From Bombus terrestris (lineage: Eukaryota; Arthropoda; Insecta; Hymenoptera; Apidae): DNA of 64,000 nt. This document shows positions 27,502-41,774 of this stretch, piece after piece. The translations under genes were made by a program, and so were the position numbers. Position 1 is the stretch's first letter. Each line of letters begins with the position of its first letter. The notes beneath the pieces are model-generated. The model had not been told where the DNA came from. It searched no databases and saw only the letters and a program-made list of their open reading frames with translations. Location: assembly GCF_910591885.1 (NCBI RefSeq), contig NW_025963556.1, positions 310,001 through 374,000 of the forward strand, in the 5' to 3' direction.

Positions 27502-28775
27502 TTAACGTACAACGTTATATAGAATTACGATATAACGCACAACGTTATGTCGTATTACGTTATAACTTATCATGTCATGTAGTATTACGTTATAACGTAT
27601 GACGTTATGTAGTATTACGTTATTACGAATAACGTTATATTGTGTAACTTTATAACGTATGACCTTATGTTGTATTACGTTATAACGTATAAAGACATGT
27701 AGTATTACGTTATAACGTATGACGTCATGTGGTATTACGTTATTACGAATATCGTAATATTGTATTACTTTATGACGTATGACGTCATGTAGTATTACTA
27801 TATGACGTATGACGTCATGTAGTATTACTATATGACGTATGACGTCATGTAGTATTACTATATGACGTATGACGTCATGTAGTATTAGGTTATAACGTAT
27901 GAAGTTATGTATTATTACGATATAACGTATGACGTTAAGCAGTATTAGGTTATAACGTATGACGTTATGTAGTATTAGGTTATAACGTATGGCGTTATGT
28001 AGTATTACGATATAACGTATGACGTTATGCAGTACTACGTTATAACGTATGACGTTATGTAGTGTTACGTTATAATGTATGACTTTATGTAGCATTACGG
28101 TATTTCGAACAACGTTGTATTGTGTTACTTTATAACGTATGACGTTATGTAGTGTTACGTTATAACGTATGACGCCGTGTAGTATTACGTTATAAGTATA
28201 ACATTATGTAGTATCACGTTATAGCGTATGACGTCATGTAGTATTACGTTATTACGAATATCGTAATATTGTGTTACTTTATGACGTATGACGTCATGTA
28301 ATATTGCTTTATGACGTATGACGTCATGTAGTATTTCGTTATAACGTATGACGTTATGCAGTATTACGATATAACGTATGACGTTATGCGGTATTAGGTT
28401 ATAACTTATGACGTTATGGAGTATTACGTTATAACGTATGACGTCATGTGGTATTACGTTATTACGAATAACGTTATATTATGTTACGTCATGTAGTATT
28501 ACTTTATGACGTATGACGTCATGTAGTATTACTTTATGACTTATGACGTCATGTAGTATTACTTTATGACGTATGACGTCATGTAGTATTACTTTATGAC
28601 GTATGACGTCATGTAGTATTTCGTTATAACGTATGACGTTATGCAGTATTACGATATAACGTATGTCGTTATGCAGTATTAGGTTATAACGTATGACGTC
28701 ATGTAGTATTACTTTATGACGTATGACGTCATGTAGTATTACTTTATGACGTATGACGTCATGTAGTATTTCGTT
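27502..28775 (+). repeat. HOR unit 16, 1274 bp: X(n=3), very short YL, G
   Basis: Complete X(n=3), the 1-bp deletion near 28197, and AATATTGC. The sequence then passes directly to the TTTCGTTAT tail with GCGG, without TTTCCTTAT. Deleted G (about 28488), four ACTTTATG monomers and the GTATGTCG tail follow. Length is 30x43 - 16. Confidence 0.86.
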
Positions 28776-29974
28776 TTAACGTACAACGTTATATAGAATT
28801 ACGATATAACGCACAACGTTATGTCGTATTACGTTATAACTTATCATGTCATGTAGTATTACGTTATAACGTATGACGTTATGTAGTATTACGTTATTAC
28901 GAATAACGTTATATTGTGTAACTTTATAACCTATGACCTTATGTTGTATTACGTTATAACGTATAAAGACATGTAGTATTACGTTATAACGTATGACGTC
29001 ATGTGGTATTACGTTATTACGAATATCGTAATATTGTATTACTTTATGACGTATGACGTCATGTAGTATTACTATATGACGTATGACGTCATGTAGTATT
29101 ACTATATGACGTATGACGTCATGTAGTATTACTATATGACGTATGACGTCATGTAGTATTACTATATGACGTATGACGTCATGTAGTATTAGGTTATAAC
29201 GTATGAAGTTATGTATTATTACGATATAACGTATGACGTTAAGCAGTATTAGGTTATAACGTATGACGTTATGTAGTATTAGGTTATAACGTATGGCGTT
29301 ATGTAGTATTACGATATAACGTATGACGTTATGCAGTACTACGTTATAACGTATGACGTTATGTAGTGTTACGTTATAATGTATGACGTTATGTAGCATT
29401 ACGGTATTTCGAACAACGTTGTATTGTGTTACTTTATAACGTATGACGTTATGTAGTGTTACGTTATAACGTATGACGCCGTGTAGTATTACGTTATAAG
29501 TATAACATTATGTAGTATCACGTTATAGCGTATGACGTCATGTAGTATTACGTTATTACGAATATCGTAATATTGTGTTACTTTATGACGTATGACGTCA
29601 TGTAATATTGCTTTATGACGTATTACGTCATGTAGTATTTCCTTATAACGTATGACGTTATGTAGTATTACGATATAACGTATGACGTCATGTAGTATTA
29701 CTTTATGACGTATGACGTCATGTAGTATTACTTTATGACGTATGACGTCATGTAGTATTACTTTATGACGTATGACGTCATGTAGTATTACTTTATGACG
29801 TATGACGTCATGTAGTATTTCGTTATAACGTATGACGTTATGCAGTATTACGATATAACGTATGACGTTATGCAGTATTAGGTTATAACGTATGACGTCA
29901 TGTAGTATTACTTTATGACGTATGACGTCATGTAGTATTACTTTATGACGTATGACGTCATGTAGTATTTCGTT
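28776..29974 (+). repeat. HOR unit 17, 1199 bp: X(n=4, CCTATGACC subtype), YL-short
   Basis: First copy of an X subtype with AACCTATGACC in XL (about 28929) and four ACTATATG monomers. It recurs near 35180, 37176, 38690, 41930, 43352, 50520, 51944 and 59210. The 1-bp deletion is near 29510, and YL-short carries GTATTACGTC (about 29620). No G. Length is 30x40 - 1. Confidence 0.86.
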
Positions 29975-31998
29975 TTAACGTACAACGTTATATAGAATTA
30001 CGATATAACGCACAACGTTATGTCGTATTACGTTATAACTTATCATGTCATGTAGTATTACGTTATAACGTATGACTTTATGTAGTATTACGTTATTACG
30101 AATAACGTTATATTGTGTAACTTTATAACGTATGACCTTATGTTGTATTACGTTATAACGTATAAAGACATGTAGTATTACGTTATAACGTATGACGTCA
30201 TGTGGTATTACGTTATTACGATATTCGTAATAACGTATTACTTTATGACGTATGACGTCATGTAGTATTACTATATGACGTATGACGTCATGTAGTATTA
30301 CTATATGACGTATGACGTCATGTAGTATTAGGTTATAACGTATGAAGTTATGTATTATAACGATATAACGTATGACGTTAAGCAGTATTAGGTTATAACG
30401 CATGACGTTATGTAGTATTAGGTTATAACGTATGGCGTTATGTAGTATTACGATATAACGTATGACGTTATGCAGTACTACGTTATAACGTATGACGTTA
30501 TGTAGTGTTACGTTATAATGTATGACGTTATGTAGCATTACGGTATTTCGAACAACGTTGTATTGTGTTACTTTATAACGTATGACGTTATGTAGTGTTA
30601 CGTTATAACGTATGACGCCGTGTAGTATTACGTTATAAGTATAACATTATGTAGTATCACGTTATAGCGTATGACGTCATGTAGTATTACGTTATTACGA
30701 ATATCGTAATATTGTGTTACTTTATGACGTATGACGTCATGTAATATTGCTTTATGACGTATGACGTCATGTAGTATTTCCTTATAACGTATGACGTTAT
30801 GTAGTATTACGATATAACGTATGACGTTATGCAGTACTACGTTATAACGTATGACTTTATGTAGTGTTACGTTATAACGTATGACGTTATGTATTAGTAC
30901 GATATAACGTATGACGTTATGCAGTATGAGGTTATAACGTATGACGTCATGTAGTTTTGCGTTATAACGTATGACGTCATGTAGTATTAGGTTATAACGT
31001 ATGCCGTCATGTAGTATTACGTTATAACATATGACGTCATGTAGTAATACGATATAACGTACAACGTTATACAGAATTACGATATAACGCACAACGTTAT
31101 GTCGTATTACGTTATAACGTATCATGTCATGTAGTATTACGTTATTACGAATAACGTTATATTGTGTTACCTTATAACGTGTGACCTTTTGTTGTATTAC
31201 GTTATAACGTATAAAGGCATGTAGTATTACGTTGTAACGTATGACGTCATGTAGTATTACTTTATGACGTATGACGTCATGTAGTATTATGTTATAACAT
31301 ATGCCGTCATGTAGTATTACGTTATAACATATGACGTCATGTAATATTACGATATAACGTACAGCGTTATATAGAATTACGATATAACGCACAACGTTAT
31401 GTCGTATTACGTTATACCGTATGACGTTATATTGTGTTTCTTTATGACGTATGACGTCATGTAGTATTACTTTATGACGTATGACGTCATGTAGTATTAC
31501 TTTATGACGTATGACGTCATGTAGTATTACTTTATGACGTATGACGTCATGTAGTATTTCGTTATAACGTATGACGTTATGCAGTATTACGATATAACGT
31601 ATGACGTTATGCGGTATTAGGTTATAACTTATGACGTTATGGAGTATTACGTTATAACGTATGACGTCATGTGGTATTACGTTATTACGAATAACGTTAT
31701 ATTATGTTACGTCATGTAGTATTACTTTATGACGTATGACGTCATGTAGTATTACTTTATGACGTATGACGTCATGTAGTATTACTTTATGACGTATGAC
31801 GTCATGTAGTATTACTTTATGACGTATGACGTCATGTAGTATTACTTTATGACGTATGACGTCATGTAGTATTTCGTTATAACGTATGACGTTATGCAGT
31901 ATTACGATATAACGTATGACGTTATGCAGTATTAGGTTATAACGTATGACGTCATGTAGTATTACTTTATGACGTATGACGTCATGTAGTATTTCGTT
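29975..31998 (+). repeat. HOR unit 18, 2024 bp: complete HOR, X(n=2)-Y-G
   Basis: This is the best single example of the full module order: XL, XR (n=2), 1-bp deletion (about 30639), YL, YM, YR, ACTTTATG run, GCGG tail, deleted G (about 31710), five ACTTTATG monomers, tail, anchor. Length is 30x68 - 16, shared with units 33 and 38. Its H2 is altered (see 30209-30237). Confidence 0.89.
30209..30237. repeat. Perfect 13-bp-arm hairpin made by local inversion of H2
   Basis: Arms TACGTTATTACGA and TCGTAATAACGTA flank the loop TAT (30222-30224). In every other X copy read, this place carries loop ATA and a 7-bp stem followed by ATTGT. The stretch after the left arm, ATATTCGTAATAACGTA, is exactly the reverse complement of TACGTTATTACGAATAT, the usual left arm plus loop, so it looks like a copy made from the opposite strand. 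It is unique in this window. Confidence 0.88.
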
Positions 31999-33452
31999 TT
32001 AACGTACAACGTTATATAGAATTACGATATAACGCACAACGTTATGTCGTATTACGTTATAACTTATCATGTCATGTAGTATTACGTTATAACGTATGAC
32101 GTTATGTAGTATTACGTTATTACGAATAACGTTATATTGTGTAACTTTATAACGTATGACCTTATGTTGTATTACGTTATAACGTATAAAGACATGTAGT
32201 ATTACGTTATAACGTATGACGTCATGTGGTATTACGTTATTACGAATATCGTAATATTGTATTACTTTATGACGTATGACGTCATGTAGTATTACTATAT
32301 GACGTATGACGTCATGTAGTATTACTATATGACGTATGACGTCATGTAGTATTAGGTTACAACGTATGAAGTTATGTATTATTACGATATAACGTATGAC
32401 GTTAAGCAGTATTAGGTTATAACGTATGACGTTATGTAGTATTAGGTTATAACGTATGGCGTTATGTAGTATTACGATATAACGTATGACGTTATGCAGT
32501 ACTACGTTATAACGTATGACGTTATGTAGTGTTACGTTATAATGTATGACTTTATGTAGCATTACGGTATTTCGAACAACGTTGTATTGTGTTACTTTAT
32601 AACGTATGACGTTATGTAGTGTTACGTTATAACGTATGACGCCGTGTAGTATTACGTTATAAGTATAACATTATGTAGTATCACGTTATAGCGTATGACG
32701 TCATGTAGTATTACGTTATTACGAATATCGTAATATTGTGTTACTTTATGACGTATGACGTCATGTAATATTGCTTTATGACGTATGACGTCATGTAGTA
32801 TTTCCTTATAACGTATGACGTTATGTAGTATTACGATATAACGTATGACGTCATGTAGTATTACTTTATGACGTATGACGTCATGTAGTATTACTTTATG
32901 ACGTATGACGTCATGTAGTATTACTTTATGACTTATGACGTCATGTAGTATTACTTTATGACGTATGACGTCATGTAGTATTTCGTTATAACGTATGACG
33001 TTATGCAGTATTACGATATAACGTATGACGTTATGCGGTATTAGGTTATAACGTATGACGTTATGGAGTATTACGTTATAACGTATGACGTCATGTGGTA
33101 TTACGTTATTACGAATAACGTTATATTATGTTACGTCATGTAGTATTACTTTATGACGTATGACGTCATGTAGTATTACTTTATGACGTATGACGTCATG
33201 TAGTATTACTTTATGACGTATGACGTCATGTAGTATTACTTTATGACGTATGACGTCATGTAGTATTACTTTATGACGTATGACGTCATGTAGTATTTCG
33301 TTATAACGTATGACGTTATGCAGTATTACGATATAACGTATGACGTTATGCAGTATTAGGTTATAACGTATGACGTCATGTAGTATTACTTTATGACGTA
33401 TGACGTCATGTAGTATTACTTTATGACGTATGACGTCATGTAGTATTTCGTT
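31999..33452 (+). repeat. HOR unit 19, 1454 bp: X(n=2), YL-short, G
   Basis: Complete X(n=2) with a private GGTTACAACG near 32355, the 1-bp deletion near 32665, YL-short, ACTTTATG run with one CTTATGACG form, GCGG tail, G with CGTATG (about 33050) and its deletion (about 33135), run of five and tail. Length is 30x49 - 16. Confidence 0.87.
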
Positions 33453-35027
33453 TTAACGTACAACGTTATATAGAATTACGATATAACGCACAACGTTATG
33501 TCGTATTACGTTATAACTTATCATGTCATGTAGTATTACGTTATAACGTATGACTTTATGTAGTATTACGTTATTACGAATAACGTTATATTGTGTAACT
33601 TTATAACGTATGACCTTATGTTGTATTACGTTATAACGTATAAAGACATGTAGTATTACGTTATAACGTATGACGTCATGTGGTATTACGTTATTACGAA
33701 TATCGTAATATTGTGTTACTTTATGACGTATGACGTCATGTAATATTGCTTTATGACGTATGACGTCATGTAGTATTTCCTTATAACGTATGACGTTATG
33801 TAGTATTACGATATAACGTATGACGTTATGCAGTACTACGTTATAACGTATGACTTTATGTAGTGTTACGTTATAACGTATGACGTTATGTATTAGTACG
33901 ATATAACGTATGACGTTATGCAGTATGAGGTTATAACGTATGACGTCATGTAGTTTTGCGTTATAACGTATGACGTCATGTAGTATTAGGTTATAACGTA
34001 TGCCGTCATGTAGTATTACGTTATAACATATGACGTCATGTAGTAATACGATATAACGTACAACGTTATATAGAATTACGATATAACGCACAACGTTATG
34101 TCGTATTACGTTATAACGTATCATGTCATGTAGTATTACGTTATTACGAATAACGTTATATTGTGTTACCTTATAACGTGTGACCTTTTGTTGTATTACG
34201 TTATAACGTATAAAGGCATGTAGTATTACGTTGTAACGTATGACGTCATGTAGTATTACTTTATGACGTATGACGTCATGTAGTATTATGTTATAACATA
34301 TGCCGTCATGTAGTATTACGTTATAACATATGACGTCATGTAATATTACGATATAACGTACAGCGTTATATAGAATTACGATATAACGCACAACGTTATG
34401 TCGTATTACGTTATACCGTATGACGTTATATTGTGTTACTTTATGACGTATGACGTCATGTAGTATTACTTTATGACGTATGACGTCATGTAGTATTACT
34501 TTATGACGTATGACGTCATGTAGTATTACTTTATGACGTATGACGTCATGTAGTATTTCGTTATAACGTATGACGTTATGCAGTATTACGATATAACGTA
34601 TGACGTTATGCGGTATTAGGTTATAACTTATGACGTTATGGAGTATTACGTTATAACGTATGACGTCATGTGGTATTACGTTATTACGAATAACGTTATA
34701 TGATGTTACGTCATGTAGTATTACTTTATGACGTATGACGTCATGTAGTATTACTTTATGACTTATGACGTCATGTAGTATTACTTTATGACGTATGACG
34801 TCATGTAGTATTACTTTATGACGTATGACGTCATGTAGTATTACTTTATGACGTATGACGTCATGTAGTATTTCGTTATAACGTATGACGTTATGCAGTA
34901 TTACGATATAACGTATGACGTTATGCAGTATTAGGTTATAACGTATGACGTCATGTAGTATTACTTTATGACGTATGACGTCATGTAGTATTACTTTATG
35001 ACGTATGACGTCATGTAGTATTTCGTT
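33453..35027 (+). repeat. HOR unit 20, 1575 bp: XL to YL chimera, full Y, G
   Basis: XL with X-type CATGTGG before H2 is followed by Y-type TATTGTGTTAC after it (about 33680-33720), so the exchange lies in that short stretch. Full Y and a G with TATGATGTTACGTC (about 34700) follow. Length is 30x53 - 15, as expected with XR and its 1-bp deletion absent. Confidence 0.87.
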
Positions 35028-36166
35028 TTAACGTACAACGTTATATAGAATTACGATATAACGCACAACGTTATGTCGTATTACGTTATAACTTATCATG
35101 TCATGTAGTATTACGTTATAACGTATGACGTTATGTAGTATTACGTTATTACGAATAACGTTATATTGTGTAACTTTATAACCTATGACCTTATGTTGTA
35201 TTACGTTATAACGTATAAAGACATGTAGTATTACGTTATAACGTATGACGTCATGTGGTATTACGTTATTACGAATATCGTAATATTGTATTACTTTATG
35301 ACGTATGACGTCATGTAGTATTACTATATGACGTATGACGTCATGTAGTATTACTATATGACGTATGACGTCATGTAGTATTACTATATGACGTATGACG
35401 TCATGTAGTATTACTATATGACGTATGACGTCATGTAGTATTAGGTTATAACGTATGAAGTTATGTATTATTACGATATAACGTATGACGTTAAGCAGTA
35501 TTAGGTTATAACGTATGACGTTATGTAGTATTAGGTTATAACGTATGGCGTTATGTAGTATTACGATATAACGTATGACGTTATGCAGTACTACGTTATA
35601 ACGTATGACGTTATGTAGTGTTACGTTATAATGTATGACGTTATGTAGCATTACGGTATTTCGAACAACGTTGTATTGTGTTACTTTATAACGTATGACG
35701 TTATGTAGTGTTACGTTATAACGTATGACGCCGTGTAGTATTACGTTATAAGTATAACATTATGTAGTATCACGTTATAGCGTATGACGTCATGTAGTAT
35801 TACGTTATTACGAATATCGTAATATTGTGTTACTTTATGACGTATGACGTCATGTAATATTGCTTTATGACGTATGACGTCATGTAGTATTTCCTTATAA
35901 CGTATGACGTTATGTAGTATTACTTTATGACGTATGACGTCATGTAGTATTACTTTATGACGTATGACGTCATGTAGTATTACTTTATGACGTATGACGT
36001 CATGTAGTATTTCGTTATAACGTATGACGTTATGCAGTATTACGATATAACGTATGACGTTATGCAGTATTAGGTTATAACGTATGACGTCATGTAGTAT
36101 TACTTTATGACGTATGACGTCATGTAGTATTACTTTATGACGTATGACGTCATGTAGTATTTCGTT
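35028..36166 (+). repeat. HOR unit 21, 1139 bp: X(n=4, CCTATGACC subtype), YL-short
   Basis: Complete X(n=4), the 1-bp deletion near 35752, YL ending at TTTCCTTAT, three ACTTTATG monomers and tail, with no G. Length is 30x38 - 1. Confidence 0.87.
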
Positions 36167-37021
36167 TTAACGTACAACGTTATATAGAATTACGATATAA
36201 CGCACAACGTTATGTCGTATTACGTTATAACTTATCATGTCATGTAGTATTACGTTATAACGTATGACTTTATGTAGTATTACGTTATTACGAATAACGT
36301 TATATTGTGTAACTTTATAACGTATGACCTTATGTTGTATTACGTTATAACGTATAAAGACATGTAGTATTACGTTATAACGTATGACGTCATGTCGTAT
36401 TACGTTATTACGAATATCGTAATATTGTGTTACTTTATGACGTATGACGTCATGTAATATTGCTTTATGACGTATGACGTCATGTAGTATTTCCTTATAA
36501 CGTATGACGTTATGTAGTATTACGATATAACGTATGACGTTATGCAGTACTACGTTATAACGTATGACTTTATGTAGTGTTACGATATAACGTATGACGT
36601 TATGCGGTATTAGGTTATAACTTATGACGTTATGGAGTATTACGTTATAACGTATGACGTCATGTGGTATTACGTTATTACGAATAACGTTATATTATGT
36701 TACGTCATGTAGTATTACTTTATGACGTATGACGTCATGTAGTATTACTTTATGACGTATGACGTCATGTAGTATTACTTTATGACGTATGACGTCATGT
36801 AGTATTACTTTATGACGTATGACGTCATGTAGTATTACTTTATGACGTATGACGTCATGTAGTATTTCGTTATAACGTATGACGTTATGCAGTATTACGA
36901 TATAACGTATGTCGTTATGCAGTATTAGGTTATAACGTATTACGTCATCTAGTATTACTTTATGACGTATGACGTCATGTAGTATTACTTTATGACGTAT
37001 GACGTCATGTAGTATTTCGTT
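36167..37021 (+). repeat. HOR unit 22, 855 bp: XL to YL to G chimera (junction J)
   Basis: XL joins YL around H2, with CATGTCG in place of CATGTGG. YL stops at GACTTTATGTAGTGTTACG and passes directly to ATATAACG...GCGG (junction J, about 36580). Deleted G (about 36700), five ACTTTATG monomers and a GTATGTCG tail with private CATCTAG (about 36950) follow. The shortest unit. Length is 30x29 - 15. Confidence 0.86.
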
Positions 37022-38535
37022 TTAACGTACAACGTTATATAGAATTACGATATAACGCACAACGTTATGTCGTATTACGTTATAACTTATCATGTCATGT
37101 AGTATTACGTTATAACGTATGACGTTATGTAGTATTACGTTATTACGAATAACGTTATATTGTGTAACTTTATAACCTATGACCTTATGTTGTATTACGT
37201 TATAACGTATAAAGACATGTAGTATTACGTTATAACGTATGACGTCATGTGGTATTACGTTATTACGAATATCGTAATATTGTATTACTTTATGACGTAT
37301 GACGTCATGTAGTATTACTATATGACGTATGACGTCATGTAGTATTACTATATGACGTATGACGTCATGTAGTATTACTATATGACGTATGACGTCATGT
37401 AGTATTACTATATGACGTATGACGTCATGTAGTATTAGGTTATAACGTATGAAGTTATGTATTATTACGATATAACGTATGACGTTAAGCAGTATTAGGT
37501 TATAACGTATGACGTTATGTAGTATTAGGTTATAACGTATGGCGTTATGCAGTATTACGATATAACGTATGACGTTATGCAGTACTACGTTATAACGTAT
37601 GACGTTATGTAGTGTTACGTTATAATGTATGACGTTATGTAGCATTACGGTATTTCGAACAACGTTGTATTGTGTTACTTTATAACGTATGACGTTATGT
37701 AGTGTTACGTTATAACGTATGACGCCGTGTAGTATTACGTTATAAGTATAACATTATGTAGTATCACGTTATAGCGTATGACGTCATGTAGTATTACGTT
37801 ATTACGAATATCGTAATATTGTGTTACTTTATGACGTATGACGTCATGTAATATTGCTTTATGACGTATTACGTCATGTAGTATTTCCTTATAACGTATG
37901 ACGTTATGTAGTATTACGATATAACGTATGACGTCATGTAGTATTACTTTATGACTTATGACGTCATGTAGTATTACTTTATGACGTATGACGTCATGTA
38001 GTATTACTTTATGACGTATGACGTCATGTAGTATTACTTTATGACGTATGACGTCATGTAGTATTTCGTTATAACGTATGACGTTATGCAGTATTACGAT
38101 ATAACGTATGACGTTATGCGGTATTAGGTTATAACGTATGACGTTATGGAGTATTACGTTATAACGTATGACGTCATGTGGTATTACGTTATTACGAATA
38201 ACGTTATATTATGTTACGTCATGTAGTATTACTTTATGACGTATGACGTCATGTAGTATTACTTTATGACGTATGACGTCATGTAGTATTACTTTATGAC
38301 GTATGACGTCATGTAGTATTACTTTATGACGTATGACGTCATGTAGTATTACTTTATGACGTATGACGTCATGTAGTATTTCGTTATAACGTATGACGTT
38401 ATGCAGTATTACGATATAACGTATGACGTTATGCAGTATTAGGTTATAACGTATGACGTCATGTAGTATTACTTTATGACGTATGACGTCATGTAGTATT
38501 ACTTTATGACGTATGACGTCATGTAGTATTTCGTT
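37022..38535 (+). repeat. HOR unit 23, 1514 bp: X(n=4, CCTATGACC subtype), YL-short, G
   Basis: X(n=4) with TGGCGTTATGCAG, the 1-bp deletion near 37744, YL-short carrying GTATTACGTC (about 37867), four ACTTTATG monomers, GCGG tail, G with CGTATG and its deletion (about 38215), five ACTTTATG monomers and tail. Unit 27 has the same make-up and length. Length is 30x51 - 16. Confidence 0.87.
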
Positions 38536-40229
38536 TTAACGTACAACGTTATATAGAATTACGATATAACGCACAACGTTATGTCGTATTACGTTATAAC
38601 TTATCATGTCATGTAGTATTACGTTATAACGTATGACGTTATGTAGTATTACGTTATTACGAATAACGTTATATTGTGTAACTTTATAACCTATGACCTT
38701 ATGTTGTATTACGTTATAACGTATAAAGACATGTAGTATTACGTTATAACGTATGACGTCATGTGGTATTACGTTATTACGAATATCGTAATATTGTATT
38801 ACTTTATGACGTATGACGTCATGTAGTATTACTATATGACGTATGACGTCATGTAGTATTACTATATGACGTATGACGTCATGTAGTATTACTATATGAC
38901 GTATGACGTCATGTAGTATTACTATATGACGTATGACGTCATGTAGTATTAGGTTATAACGTATGAAGTTATGTATTATTACGATATAACGTATGACGTT
39001 AAGCAGTATTAGGTTATAACGTATGACGTTATGTAGTATTAGGTTATAACGTATGGCGTTATGTAGTATTACGATATAACGTATGACGTTATGCAGTACT
39101 ACGTTATAACGTATGACGTTATGTAGTGTTACGTTATAATGTATGACGTTATGTAGCATTACGGTATTTCGAACAACGTTGTATTGTGTTACTTTATAAC
39201 GTATGACGTTATGTAGTGTTACGTTATAACGTATGACGCCGTGTAGTATTACGTTATAAGTATAACATTATGTAGTATCACGTTATAGCGTATGACGTCA
39301 TGTAGTATTACGTTATTACGAATATCGTAATATTGTGTTACTTTATGACGTATGACGTCATGTAATATTGCTTTATGACGTATGACGTCATGTAGTATTT
39401 CCTTATAACGTATGACGTTATGTAGTATTACTTTATGACGTATGACGTCATGTAGTATTACTTTATGACGTATGACGTCATGTAGTATTACTTTATGACG
39501 TATGACGTCATGTAGTATTACTTTATGACGTATGACGTCATGTAGTATTTCGTTATAACGTATGACGTTATGCAGTATTACGATATAACGTATGACGTTA
39601 TGCAGTATTAGGTTATAACGTATGACGTCATGTAGTATTACTTTATGACGTATGACGTCATGTAGTATTACTTTATGACGTATGACGTCATGTAGTATTA
39701 CTTTATGACGTATGACGTCATGTAGTATTACTTTATGACGTATGACGTCATGTAGTATTTCGTTATAACGTATGACGTTATGCAGTATTACGATATAACG
39801 TATGACGTTATGCGGTATTAGGTTATAAAGTATGACGTTATGGAGTATTACGTTATAACGTATGACGTCATGTGGTATTACGTTATTACGAATAACGTTA
39901 TATTATGTTACGTCATGTAGTATTACTTTATGACGTATGACGTCATGTAGTATTACTTTATGACGTATGACGTCATGTAGTATTACTTTATGACGTATGA
40001 CGTCATGTAGTATTACTTTATGACGTATGACGTCATGTAGTATTACTTTATGACGTATGACGTCATGTAGTATTTCGTTATAACGTATGACGTTATGCAG
40101 TATTACGATATAACGTATGACGTTATGCAGTATTAGGTTATAACGTATGACGTCATGTAGTATTACTTTATGACGTATGACGTCATGTAGTATTACTTTA
40201 TGACGTATGACGTCATGTAGTATTTCGTT
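38536..40229 (+). repeat. HOR unit 24, 1694 bp: X(n=4), YL-short, two tails, G with AAGTATG
   Basis: After X(n=4), the 1-bp deletion (about 39261) and YL-short come four ACTTTATG monomers, a GCAG/GCAG tail, four more, and a GCGG tail. Next is a G whose start reads GGTTATAAAGTATGACG (about 39822), a marker shared only with about 48413. Length is 30x57 - 16. Confidence 0.87.
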
Positions 40230-41774
40230 TTAACGTACAACGTTATATAGAATTACGATATAACGCACAACGTTATGTCGTATTACGTTATAACTTATCA
40301 TGTCATGTAGTATTACGTTATAACGTATGACTTTATGTAGTATTACGTTATTACGAATAACGTTATATTGTGTAACTTTATAACGTATGACCTTATGTTG
40401 TATTACGTTATAACGTATAAAGACATGTAGTATTACGTTATAACGTATGACGTCATGTGGTATTACGTTATTACGAATATCGTAATATTGTGTTACTTTA
40501 TGACGTATGACGTCATGTAATATTGCTTTATGACGTATGACGTCATGTAGTATTTCCTTATAACGTATGACGTTATGTAGTATTACGATATAACGTATGA
40601 CGTTATGCAGTACTACGTTATAACGTATGACTTTATGTAGTGTTACGTTATAACGTATGACGTTATGTATTAGTACGATATAACGTATGACGTTATGCAG
40701 TATGAGGTTATAACGTATGACGTCATGTAGTTTTGCGTTATAACGTATGACGTCATGTAGTATTAGGTTATAACGTATGCCGTCATGTAGTATTACGTTA
40801 TAACATATGACGTCATGTAGTAATACGATATAACGTACAACGTTATATAGAATTACGATATAACGCACAACGTTATGTCGTATTACGTTATAACGTATCA
40901 TGTCATGTAGTATTACGTTATTACGAATAACGTTATATTGTGTTACCTTATAACGTGTGACCTTTTGTTGTATTACGTTATAACGTATAAAGGCATGTAG
41001 TATTACGTTGTAACGTATGACGTCATGTAGTATTACTTTATGACGTATGACGTCATGTAGTATTATGTTATAACATATGCCGTCATGTAGTATTACGTTA
41101 TAACATATGACGTCATGTAATATTACGATATAACGTACAGCGTTATATAGAATTACGATATAACGCACAACGTTATGTCGTATTACGTTATACCGTATGA
41201 CGTTATATTGTGTTACTTTATGACGTATGACGTCATGTAGTATTACTTTATGACGTATGACGTCATGTAGTATTACTTTATGACGTATGACGTCATGTAG
41301 TATTTCGTTATAACGTATGACGTTATGCAGTATTACGATATAACGTATGACGTTATGCGGTATTAGGTTATAACTTATGACGTTATGGAGTATTACGTTA
41401 TAACGTATGACGTCATGTGGTATTACGTTATTACGAATAACGTTATATTATGTTACGTCATGTAGTATTACTTTATGACGTATGACGTCGTGTAGTATTA
41501 CTTTATGACTTATGACGTCATGTAGTATTACTTTATGACGTATGACGTCATGTAGTATTACTTTATGACGTATGACGTCATGTAGTATTACTTTATGACG
41601 TATGACGTCATGTAGTATTTCGTTATAACGTATGACGTTATGCAGTATTACGATATAACGTATGACGTTATGCAGTATTAGGTTATGACGTACGACGTCA
41701 TGTAGTATTACTTTATGACGTATGACGTCATGTAGTATTACTTTATGACGTATGACGTCATGTAGTATTTCGTT
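40230..41774 (+). repeat. HOR unit 25, 1545 bp: XL to YL chimera, full Y, G
   Basis: XL-YL chimera at H2, full Y, short ACTTTATG run, GCGG tail, deleted G (about 41453), then a run with GTCGTGTAG (about 41488). The tail carries GGTTATGACGTACGACG (about 41690). Unit 30 carries the same private variants at +8592. Length is 30x52 - 15. Confidence 0.88.
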
